Source: Spirochaetota bacterium (GTDB lineage Bacteria; Spirochaetota; Spirochaetia; DSM-27196; PWMO01). Taken from it: a stretch of 22,045 nt of DNA. The position numbers and the translations under genes were made by a program. Positions 15,663 to 22,045 of this stretch are shown one piece after another (the first letter of the stretch is position 1; each line of letters begins with the position of its first letter). Under the pieces are notes generated by a model. That model saw only the letters and a program-made list of their open reading frames with translations, did not search any database and was not told the origin of the DNA. The stretch lies in the NCBI GenBank assembly GCA_009908735.1, contig JAAAOR010000149.1, positions 1-22,045 on the forward strand. Direction: 5' to 3'.

Positions 15663-16691
15663 CTATTCCATGTTGCAGATGATCTTCATGTAGGATTTGG
15701 GATCCTCGGCGGCAAGCTCGAGAGCCTGCGGCATACTGGAGGGCTCAAGCCGCAGGGAGACGAGTGATTCGTAGGCTGGGAGGTGGCGTCTTATGAAACC
15801 GGCGGCCTCGCCGTATAGGGTTCGCGTGCGGCGCACACCACTCACATCAATGGAGTTGTCGACCACTCGACCGACAGGCAGGGTAGAATCGGGGTGATGG
15901 CCGGTAAGAAGAAGTCGTCCTCCCGGTCGCAGCACCGATGTCGCGGTGAGTACTGCCTCAGGGTCTTCGCTCACCACCACCGCCGCTCCCGCGTAGCGTC
16001 GGCGGGTTATCCAGTGTACCTGGTCACCGACGAAATCCCTCAGCGGGTTGCAGGTATCGCGTACGCCCAACTCCCGTGCGAGCTCAAGGCGTGCCTGCAC
16101 CACATCGACGAGGATCGGGCGTAATCCCTGCTCGGCCGCGGCCAGGCCCGCAACAACACCGAGAAATCCAGCACCAAAAATCACGAGAAAGGCATCTTCC
16201 GTCGTGCGGGAGACACCACCGAGCGCGGCCGAGGCTTGCTCGACCAGCCGCAGTGCAAATGCGGTGTCCGGCATGCAGACTGCTGCGTCATCGCCGACAT
16301 CATGAGGTGCGGTGATCGGCAGAGCGGCCGGGACGGTCATCCATGGGCGCATTCCCCCGTCCCGCTCGCGACCGAGAATCCCCGGAACAAGGCAGAGGTG
16401 CTCGTCGCCGGCGGTACAGGCGCTGCAGGAGCCACACGGCACCGTAGGGGGAATGAGCACTCGACGCACGGAGCTAAAGCTGCCGGCACAGGTTTCCACC
16501 ACGCCGAGCACATCGGCGCCGGGGATGCGGGGGAAGTGCTGATTCGCGTAATCACCGCGAAACATGTGGATGTCCGAGGAGCCGAGGCCGGCGCGCAACA
16601 CGCGCACAAGGCAATCGCCGTCGGCAAGCTCCGGCATCGAGTAGTCCTCGATATCGGCGATGCGAGGCCGGCGAACGACAACGGCGCCCAT
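15663..16691 (-). CDS. Medium-chain dehydrogenase/reductase lacking catalytic zinc ligands
   Basis: A 342-residue MDR protein with an N-terminal GroES-like domain and a Rossmann domain whose nucleotide motif is G173-x-G-x-x-G178 (FGAGFLG), followed by an acidic residue at the end of the second strand (ILVD), favouring NAD(H). The structural zinc cysteines are all present: C86, C89, C92 and C100. The catalytic zinc site is not: the usual GICGSD reads AGLGSSD (Cys to G37) and the usual GHE reads G58-A59-D60. It thus pairs a zinc-ADH lobe with a quinone-reductase-like zinc-free active site. The substrate is unknown. It lies 4 bases after the TIGR03545 gene and 12 before sppA, in one operon. Confidence 0.87.
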   Translation of the reverse strand: MGAVVVRRPRIADIEDYSMPELADGDCLVRVLRAGLGSSDIHMFRGDYANQHFPRIPGADVLGVVETCAGSFSSVRRVLIPPTVPCGSCSACTAGDEHLCLVPGILGRERDGGMRPWMTVPAALPITAPHDVGDDAAVCMPDTAFALRLVEQASAALGGVSRTTEDAFLVIFGAGFLGVVAGLAAAEQGLRPILVDVVQARLELARELGVRDTCNPLRDFVGDQVHWITRRRYAGAAVVVSEDPEAVLTATSVLRPGGRLLLTGHHPDSTLPVGRVVDNSIDVSGVRRTRTLYGEAAGFIRRHLPAYESLVSLRLEPSSMPQALELAAEDPKSYMKIICNME

Positions 16692-16695
16692 GCTT

Positions 16696-18789
16696 TCAGA
16701 AACCGAGTCCGTCGAGATCTAAGTCCTCCGTTGCGTCTCTGAGTCGATCGCGGGCTTCCTCCTCCACGCGCTCTCTTTGCTGTGCAGCAAGCGCCCTCGA
16801 CCGTTCCTCGAGCTCGGCGCGCTTCTCCTCAATGAGGCGGTCGCGTGCCGCAAGGGTCTCACGGAGACGCGCGGCCTCTGTGCGAATGCCGGCCGCGCGT
16901 TCGCGAAGCGGCTCGAGCTCGGCTATCTCCTCTTCGATTCTGCCTTCGAGTTCAGCCCTCGCACGCGCCACATACTCGTCGCGGCGAGCGCGGACGGTAG
17001 CCTCCACGCCCTCCCGGATTGCGCGGTCTGCGCTTGTGGAGAGTTGGTCCAGCCGCGCTGAGCCCTCCGAGATCGTAAACTCGGCATCCAAGTCGACCGT
17101 GCCCAGCCCCGCTACGACGTCTTGCACCGCCGTCACCACAAGATTCTCTGTTTCCACTCGATCGAGCTCCAGCCCGATAAGCTCAACGGTGGTCCGCGAC
17201 GTGGCCGCTCCGTCGCTTTCCAGTTGCAGGGTCGTCTGAAACTCATAATTCGACCGAAGTGCCCCGAGACGGGGGATCTCCCCGGTACGAAAGGAAAGGC
17301 CGTCGCCGGACACGGTTGTCAAAAGCTCACTGGCTCGGCCGTCGTCTTCGTGGCTCAGCTCGCTCTCGGCTGCGAGAGAAATGCCTGCTCCGGCCCCCGA
17401 AAGTGCGAGCCGCGTCGGCTTATCGATGAGCGCAGGATTACTCGAAACGGAAGTGAGCTCCCCGTCCAGGCGCACATCCAATCCGCCCGCCTCCACTCCG
17501 AGCGCAGCGCGCTCGAGGAGAAAACCGGGATACACCACGGCCGGGAAGGTGACCACCCGCCCGGGTGCACGCGAGAGCCCTCCGCCGCCATCTGCGGCAT
17601 CCGTCTCCCGCCGCAGCCGCTGCGCTATTTCGAGCCCTCGCCGAGCGGTACCATAAACCTCACCGAGGAGGCGCAGGAGAAACTCCTCGGCCAGCCCTGA
17701 GACGAAGCCGGAAACATCCACCGAGTCCATGGAGAAGCGAGAGCCGATATACTCGAAGTCCCGCGCGAGGCTTTCCTGCACCTGGCTTAGCGTATTGTCG
17801 ACGGCACGATATTCCTCGCGGGTCGCGTTCGAGATCTCACGGGCTGTAGCACGGACGGCGTCTACCTGCTGCGATGCTCGGCGCACGAGGACGAGCGCGT
17901 CGGCGATCTCCTGGGGAGTATCGAGGGCGGCCGGATCGACGTCGCGGACTCGGGCGGCAAGCGTCACCGTTTCTTCGCTCGTGCTCTCCACTGATGCAAC
18001 TCGCTCCGTCCAGCGATCGGTGAAGGTCTCGTACTGGGCGCGAATCTCTTCGACGAGGGCAGGGCTCTCTAGGTTGGAGAGCTCCTGCTCTACGAGGGCT
18101 TCAGGGTCAGCAAGGCGGCTGACATCCTCGAAGGTTCCCTCGGCGGCCTCTCGCGCTCTGTCCACGAAGGACGGGCCATCTTGACCGGCCTCACCGCCGG
18201 AACGCTCCCCACCAGGTAAAGCGGCGCTCGTAGATCTGGGTGTGCCTGTGCGAATTGTCGCCAGGGAGGCCTCTCGAATGACGACGTTGCCCTTGAGAAG
18301 TTCCACTAAGTTGACCGACGCGGTCAGCGCCTCGAGCTCGAAGAGGTTCCGCATCGGACGTCGCCGGTCGCCGACGCTCACCGTTCCTATCGTAAGCTCG
18401 CCTCCAAGCGGTGAAAGATCGAGCTCCTCGACCTCGCTTCGGGCGCCAAACACGGCCTCGAGACCGCTCTCGGCGGCACGCTCGAGGAGTGCGTCGAGAA
18501 AAAAGACGTTGAACACGAGAACCCCGACGATGATGATGCCGAGCGCCGCGAGGCGAACCCGTCGCACCGAGCCACGATTTGCCTTTATGTCCTTGGCCAG
18601 CTTTGCAAGATGCTTCCGGTCTTCGTCGCTAACCGACTCCGGTATGCGGCGGGTGCCCTCGCCTGTCGTTTCGAACACGGAGTCGAGGAACTGCCGCTCC
18701 TTGGGCAAATGTACGCGACCGAGAACCTTCTTCTCGAACTTCTTCTGTGAAAGCTCTTTGCGAAACCGCTTCGGTATGCTGTGTTCCAT
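16696..18789 (-). CDS. TIGR03545-family envelope protein with AsmA-like N-terminal region
   Basis: A 697-residue protein with a basic cytoplasmic N-terminus (1-78), a single transmembrane helix (about 80-99, LAALGIIIVGVLVFNVFFLD) and a large extracytoplasmic part. Just after the helix, segments such as LDLSPLGGELTIGTVSVGD and ASVNLVELLKGNVVIREASL have the alternating beta pattern of AsmA/TamB-type N-terminal domains. A helical middle region (about 200-385), a second beta-rich region (about 405-590) and a charged C-terminal coiled coil (about 595-690) follow. I assign TIGR03545 from overall architecture and its TIGR03546 neighbour, a pairing known from spirochaetes and some gamma-proteobacteria. 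The function is unknown; a role in lipid or envelope transport is inference. Gap to the upstream gene is 4 bases. Confidence 0.75.
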   Translation of the reverse strand: MEHSIPKRFRKELSQKKFEKKVLGRVHLPKERQFLDSVFETTGEGTRRIPESVSDEDRKHLAKLAKDIKANRGSVRRVRLAALGIIIVGVLVFNVFFLDALLERAAESGLEAVFGARSEVEELDLSPLGGELTIGTVSVGDRRRPMRNLFELEALTASVNLVELLKGNVVIREASLATIRTGTPRSTSAALPGGERSGGEAGQDGPSFVDRAREAAEGTFEDVSRLADPEALVEQELSNLESPALVEEIRAQYETFTDRWTERVASVESTSEETVTLAARVRDVDPAALDTPQEIADALVLVRRASQQVDAVRATAREISNATREEYRAVDNTLSQVQESLARDFEYIGSRFSMDSVDVSGFVSGLAEEFLLRLLGEVYGTARRGLEIAQRLRRETDAADGGGGLSRAPGRVVTFPAVVYPGFLLERAALGVEAGGLDVRLDGELTSVSSNPALIDKPTRLALSGAGAGISLAAESELSHEDDGRASELLTTVSGDGLSFRTGEIPRLGALRSNYEFQTTLQLESDGAATSRTTVELIGLELDRVETENLVVTAVQDVVAGLGTVDLDAEFTISEGSARLDQLSTSADRAIREGVEATVRARRDEYVARARAELEGRIEEEIAELEPLRERAAGIRTEAARLRETLAARDRLIEEKRAELEERSRALAAQQRERVEEEARDRLRDATEDLDLDGLGF

Positions 18790-18793
18790 GACG

Positions 18794-19333
18794 TTACCCG
18801 AATGCCGCGTAGGCCGCGCGGAAACGGCGCAGCGCCTGGGCGAACTTCGACACGAGAGGCACCCGTGTGAACGCTTTTACGATGCGACTCTCGGCGATTT
18901 TCGGCTGAACGTGAGTTCTAAAGCCCATGACGCCGATGCGCGAGAGAACAAAGACGGGGATCCAGAGGACGGCCCCGGCGATGAGGCCGCCCATCACGAG
19001 AGAGTTGTTGAATTGTGTGAAGGGCAGAAGCGGTATCTCGTAGAGCCGGATCCAAAGCGGGGTCAACGACGGGGCCGTGAGGATACGAAACCCGAGCTCA
19101 TCGAGGAGGGGATCCGTCGCCGGAACGAGGAGTCGTAGAACGCCGAGTGCCGCGAGCTCGGCGCCGAGATTCAGCCTCAAAAAGAAGGTGAGGATGAACA
19201 GGATGGGCCACAAGAGGTTGCCCGGCGGCAGAAGGGCCAGAAGCAGGCCAAAGGCGATTCCTGCCCCGACTTCACCTGGGCGCCGGTTTGCGATGAGCCC
19301 TGCGATCAATTTCGCGATCCAGTTAATCACCAT
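18794..19333 (-). CDS. TIGR03546-family (DUF2062-like) small membrane protein
   Basis: A 179-residue integral membrane protein and the first gene of the operon. The ATG at 19333 is preceded by AGAGAAGG. A short amphipathic N-terminus (INWIAKLIAGLIANRRP) leads into the DUF2062-like core GEVGAGIAFGLLLALLPPGN with its conserved Gly/Pro turn, further hydrophobic segments (about 40-68), and another membrane helix near 112-134 (VMGGLIAGAVLWIPVFVLS). The C-terminus is basic. The stop lies 4 bases before the TIGR03545 start, so the two products are probably made in equal amounts and act together in the inner membrane. No biochemical function is established for the family to my knowledge. Confidence 0.82.
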   Translation of the reverse strand: MVINWIAKLIAGLIANRRPGEVGAGIAFGLLLALLPPGNLLWPILFILTFFLRLNLGAELAALGVLRLLVPATDPLLDELGFRILTAPSLTPLWIRLYEIPLLPFTQFNNSLVMGGLIAGAVLWIPVFVLSRIGVMGFRTHVQPKIAESRIVKAFTRVPLVSKFAQALRRFRAAYAAFG

Positions 19334-19362
19334 GCCTTCTCTTTACGACCTACGGCAGCAGA

Positions 19363-19388
19363 TGTCAACTGCTTGTCCATAGTTGACA
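19363..19388. promoter_or_regulatory. Perfect inverted repeat, candidate operator between divergent genes
   Basis: TGTCAACT (19363-19370) and AGTTGACA (19381-19388) form a perfect 8-base inverted repeat around a 10-base spacer. Half-site centres are 18 bases apart, close to two helical turns, suiting a dimeric repressor or activator. The right arm contains the -35 box of the metal-binding protein gene, so occupancy would block that promoter. Confidence 0.5.
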
Positions 19389-19410
19389 GGAGTAATCCGA
19401 TCCACATATT
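19383..19410 (+). promoter_or_regulatory. Promoter of the heavy-metal-binding protein gene
   Basis: A perfect TTGACA (19383-19388) is followed after 16 bases by CATATT (19405-19410, four of six -10 positions). Transcription would start near 19417, only about 5 bases before the ATG at 19422, implying a nearly leaderless message. No Shine-Dalgarno lies directly before the ATG. Confidence 0.55.
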
Positions 19411-19421
19411 CTTTCCTTACT

Positions 19422-19652
19422 ATGGCACTATTCGGATCAAAAGGCGAAAAGAAGTCGTTCGAGATTCCAGATATGCACTGCGGCCACTGCGAGATGAGGG
19501 TGAAAACGGCCCTGGAGATGGCCGGCGGCGTCGAGGACGTGAAGCCCGACCACAAGAAAGGGACCGTCACCTTTCGGGTGGTTGATGAGTCGGCATTCGA
19601 CGAGTCGAAAGCACGCGAGGACCTCGAGGCTATCGGCTACCCGGCAAAGTAG
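19422..19652 (+). CDS. Heavy-metal-associated domain protein (CopZ-like copper chaperone)
   Basis: I start at the ATG at 19422, giving 76 residues; an upstream TTG would lie inside the promoter. The product is a single HMA ferredoxin-fold domain. The metal site is MHCGHC (Cys-x2-Cys) in the first loop, followed by helix RVKTALEMAGGVEDVK, a central strand and the C-terminal EDLEAIGYPAK typical of the family. These proteins bind Cu(I) or similar soft metals and deliver them to P-type ATPases. No ATPase is adjacent here. The gene is monocistronic and sits under an inverted repeat that may make it metal-responsive. Copper as ligand is inferred from the MxCxxC motif. Confidence 0.88.
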   Translation: MALFGSKGEKKSFEIPDMHCGHCEMRVKTALEMAGGVEDVKPDHKKGTVTFRVVDESAFDESKAREDLEAIGYPAK

Positions 19653-19733
19653 CCTCCCGCGCGGCTTCCGGCCGGGTCGGGCCAAACCGACGTGACCCGA
19701 CCGGACCGGACGGGGGCCCGCAGGCGCAACGCG

Positions 19734-21191
19734 TCATTCCCCGTTCTGCCGGGCGTCCGCCTCGAGCTTCTCCACCCGCGCGATGTAGCCGGGCATGTCG
19801 CACTTTCGCTCCAGACCCGACGCCTTCATGCTTCTTACCTTGCCGAAGACCTGTCGCTCCGGCCAGGGGCGGTCGTGGAGACCGAAGATCCATGCCACGT
19901 TAGCATACGATGCCGGGTCTCGCCCGTCGATGAAGTATCGGTTGTTGAGGTAGAGCGTGCGGCGAAACGCCTCCGCCGGCTCTTCGCTCCATTCGAGAAT
20001 CTTCTTGCCCCAGTACATGCGCATGTAGTTGTGCATGTAGCCCGTTGCCAGCATCTCCCGCATGGCGGCATTCCAGTACGGATCATCCGTTTTCGCGTGC
20101 TCGAGCTGCTCGGTGGAGTAGAGGGCGGGCCGTTCGTCTCCTGAGTGTTCGCTGAGCGAGGCACGCGCCCAGTCGGGGAGAGCTTCGTAGCGGTCATATC
20201 GGGGCTCGAAGTAGACGTAGTTTTGCGCGAGCTCCCGCCGTACGACGAGCTCCTCAACAAAACCCTCGACGCTGTCACGAATGCCTCCATCGGCCTGCGC
20301 TGCTTCTCGCATGCGTATTACGAGCCTGACCGGCGAAATATGGCCGAAATGCAAATACGCACTCATGTATGAGGTGTCGGTCGTTGCCGGCTCGTTGCGG
20401 TTTTCCGCGTAGAGGTGGGCCCGGTCGGCCAGAAACCGTTCGAACCGTCGTATTGCCTCCTGCTCTCCTCCGGTCAAAAACCACGGGACGGCGGGAACAC
20501 TCCGGTCGAGGTTTAGCGAAGAGCACAGAGACACCGGATCGCCGGGGTCGAAGACGTTATGAGCGCCCTCTGCGCTCGCGCCACCAGGCGTGCCCGTATA
20601 GTGCGACGGTATCCGGGAGGCAGGCTGCTCGGGCCTCTTGTCGGAGGGGAGTACGAGATAATCCTCCAGGCGACCCATGACTTTCTTTCTGATGGTTCGG
20701 GCGGCGTATTCTCGCTTTTGGGATGCGACCTCCACGGGAACAACAATGTCGGTTTCCACTTCGAGAACGCAAGCCGGAGACGTGCGCGCCACCTGCTGTC
20801 GCCAGTCCCTGAGATGCCGCAGGTAGGCCCCGTCACAGACCACGCATGCTGCATGCTGAGCCAGCTCCGAAACCACACCGGGCGGCGTACCGTATCTCAG
20901 CGTGAAGCCGATATCGCGGCGTCGACAGCCTGCAGCGACATCACGCAGCCCCTCGGCCATGAATCGGTAGTGGCGCAGATTCGCCTCCGGGTAATCATCT
21001 GTGAGAACAAATGCCACGAGGACGGGCAATCCGAGCTGATTTGCCGCAGAGATCGCCGTTTCGAGAGCATGATTGTCTGTTGTTCGTTGCGCCCGCTGCA
21101 TCCAGTAGAGCACGAACTCGCCGTGGCCAATGGGCTTATCGTTGAGCCGCCGGGCCCGTGCGTTCCCTGCGGCTAACTGCTCTGTGTCCAA
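19734..21191 (-). CDS. phr: Class II deoxyribodipyrimidine (CPD) photolyase
   Basis: The 485-residue FAD enzyme repairs cyclobutane pyrimidine dimers with blue light. The N-terminal antenna domain starts with the class II hallmark VLYWMQRAQRTTDNHAL. The C-terminal half has the class II FAD/DNA-binding blocks YMSAYLHFGHISP, NYVYFEPRYD, the stretch around ATGYMHNYMRMYWGKKILEW, and LNNRYFIDGRDPASYANVAW. Length is typical. The start is TTG at 21191, chosen because GAGGAGAGG lies just upstream and it gives the expected N-terminus. It lies 33 bases after the Gfo/Idh/MocA gene, probably on the same transcript. Class II enzymes are scattered among bacteria, archaea and eukaryotes, so horizontal acquisition is possible. 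Composition looks like that of its neighbours. Confidence 0.95.
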   Translation of the reverse strand: MDTEQLAAGNARARRLNDKPIGHGEFVLYWMQRAQRTTDNHALETAISAANQLGLPVLVAFVLTDDYPEANLRHYRFMAEGLRDVAAGCRRRDIGFTLRYGTPPGVVSELAQHAACVVCDGAYLRHLRDWRQQVARTSPACVLEVETDIVVPVEVASQKREYAARTIRKKVMGRLEDYLVLPSDKRPEQPASRIPSHYTGTPGGASAEGAHNVFDPGDPVSLCSSLNLDRSVPAVPWFLTGGEQEAIRRFERFLADRAHLYAENRNEPATTDTSYMSAYLHFGHISPVRLVIRMREAAQADGGIRDSVEGFVEELVVRRELAQNYVYFEPRYDRYEALPDWARASLSEHSGDERPALYSTEQLEHAKTDDPYWNAAMREMLATGYMHNYMRMYWGKKILEWSEEPAEAFRRTLYLNNRYFIDGRDPASYANVAWIFGLHDRPWPERQVFGKVRSMKASGLERKCDMPGYIARVEKLEADARQNGE

Positions 21192-21224
21192 AGTCCTCTC
21201 CTCACGGAGCCGTAGTACATGGGC

Positions 21225-22045
21225 TCACCGGGTGTAAGAGCTCGATTGCTCCTTGCGCGGATAGAATGGTCCTTGTGCGGCGTCTCCCGATAGCGCGGCC
21301 CTGTCCACAGCATCGAGAATCTCCTGTATGTACACTCCGTCCTCGAGTCCCGGCTTGGGCTGCGTACCGGCATCGACGTGCTGCATAAAGGAGGCGACAC
21401 ACGCAAGATGGGCCCGTAGCCATCCGATGGTATTCTTGGGACTCGGGAAATCCCGCGCGGGGTCGGGGTATCGTCCCCCCGTCTGCAGCTGAGTCCAGCC
21501 TCCCGGCGCCGCGCCGCGGTATGGAGATTCGCGCCGGTCGAATATCTCGAGGTGGTGAGGGGCCATCGTATTAAAGCGGATCGCTCCGAGGCTCCCGTGA
21601 ATCTCAACCCGTAGCTCGTCTTCCGACCCCGTTGCAACCTTGGAGGCTTCGATGACGCCGGGAATCGGCTCGGGGCGGCGCTCGGGCGACACCCGTGGAA
21701 GTATCCGCGTGATGAGCAGCACGTTGTCTTCGGTGTCTACCGTACGTCGAATCGAGGGGTCGACGGGATCGGGCCTCTGCGAATATGCGATATCGGTTAC
21801 CGCCCGTATTTCGGTGTAGTCTCCGAGTAACCACGAGACTAGATCGAGGGCATGGGATGCCAGGTCACGGATAACCCCGCCGCCTGCCTGCGCGCTCAGC
21901 TTCCATTTGAGTGGCGCGTCGGGGTCGGCACTGCCGGAGTGCAGGTACGCCGCTCTATAGCTCAACGGAGTTCCAAGAAACCCCTGCTCGACGAGCCGGC
22001 GGGCGTGCATGGTTGCGGGGAAGAACCGGTTGTGGAACGTCATGC
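21225..22045 (-). CDS. Gfo/Idh/MocA-family oxidoreductase, C-terminal part (5' end outside window)
   Basis: The frame is open to the window edge; the ATG at 22043 is likely internal because the N-terminal NAD-binding Rossmann domain is missing. The visible 272 residues begin at the family segment FHNRFFPAT that opens the alpha/beta C-terminal domain. They contain the substrate-site motif GGGVIRDLASHALDLVSWLLGD, with the conserved Asp and His, and end in a helix pair around LEDGVYIQEILDAVDRA. Such enzymes oxidise or reduce sugars, inositols and related compounds with NAD(P); the substrate cannot be told from this part. The photolyase gene follows on the same strand. Confidence 0.85.
   Translation of the reverse strand, partial: MTFHNRFFPATMHARRLVEQGFLGTPLSYRAAYLHSGSADPDAPLKWKLSAQAGGGVIRDLASHALDLVSWLLGDYTEIRAVTDIAYSQRPDPVDPSIRRTVDTEDNVLLITRILPRVSPERRPEPIPGVIEASKVATGSEDELRVEIHGSLGAIRFNTMAPHHLEIFDRRESPYRGAAPGGWTQLQTGGRYPDPARDFPSPKNTIGWLRAHLACVASFMQHVDAGTQPKPGLEDGVYIQEILDAVDRAALSGDAAQGPFYPRKEQSSSYTR

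Noticed and set aside
14997..15767. 256-codon plus-strand frame opposite sppA
   Set aside because: The SppA frame has its catalytic residues and family blocks; the antisense frame has none and crosses the sppA/MDR gene boundary.
18242..19138. 298-codon Ser/Arg-rich plus-strand frame opposite TIGR03545/TIGR03546
   Set aside because: The low-complexity Ser/Arg/Thr composition is typical of an antisense shadow and it spans the boundary of two real genes.
19675..19702. GC-rich hairpin GGTCGGG/CCCGACC between the metal-binding protein and photolyase genes as a terminator
   Set aside because: It has a 7-pair stem but a 14-base loop and no T tract on either side, so it is not a convincing intrinsic terminator, though it could act with Rho.
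1..22045. CRISPR arrays, insertion sequences, integrase or att sites beside the tRNA genes
   Set aside because: I saw no regular repeat-spacer pattern, transposase or integrase, and no duplicated tRNA 3' end.

Overview
The window is a GC-rich (about 60% by eye) bacterial chromosome segment, densely packed with short intergenic gaps. Gene content points to a free-living spirochaete of the Spirochaeta/Alkalispirochaeta type. The pointers are an adjacent TIGR03546-TIGR03545 gene pair, a Maf-type (MAF_flag10) glycosyltransferase, a membrane-anchored SurA/PpiD-like isomerase, a K+-dependent membrane pyrophosphatase with sodium-pump features, and AGGAG-type ribosome binding sites. The taxonomic call is inference from family content; no rRNA is present. 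I see no insertion sequence, prophage or CRISPR array, so most of this is core genome.

Layout. (1) 1-2964, plus strand: a signalling cluster with the C-terminus of a protein ending in a degenerate receiver, a CheY-like response regulator, and a REC-PAS-HisKA-HATPase-REC hybrid kinase. (2) 2995-4797: lepA, whose stop overlaps the convergent stop of a minus-strand pair (4794-8011) made of a SurA/PpiD-like foldase translationally coupled to a Maf glycosyltransferase. (3) 8019-8373: divergent promoters, then tRNA-Asp(GTC) and tRNA-Pro(CGG) and a terminator. (4) 8503-10972, plus: a secreted LysM-LytM protein with a degenerate metallopeptidase domain, a group 2 sigma-70 factor with its own promoter, and a PduO-type cobalamin adenosyltransferase. 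The LysM/LytM-sigma order recalls nlpD-rpoS. (5) 10906-11448, minus: a Nudix hydrolase whose 3' end overlaps the adenosyltransferase. (6) 11454-13962, plus: a leader with a possible small ORF and alternative hairpins around a strong Shine-Dalgarno, then hppA, then a coupled 82-residue protein of unknown function.

(7) 13968-19333, minus: a tight four-gene operon read as TIGR03546, TIGR03545, a medium-chain dehydrogenase lacking the catalytic zinc ligands, and SppA. Gaps are 4, 4 and 12 bases. Its composition suggests an envelope function. (8) 19363-19652, plus: a small CxxC heavy-metal-binding protein behind a near-consensus promoter embedded in a perfect inverted repeat. (9) 19734-22045, minus: a class II CPD photolyase downstream of a Gfo/Idh/MocA oxidoreductase that runs off the window.

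Nothing here is unmistakably a new system. The best candidates are the hppA leader, the four-gene TIGR03546/TIGR03545/MDR/SppA operon, and the degenerate LytM-sigma pair.
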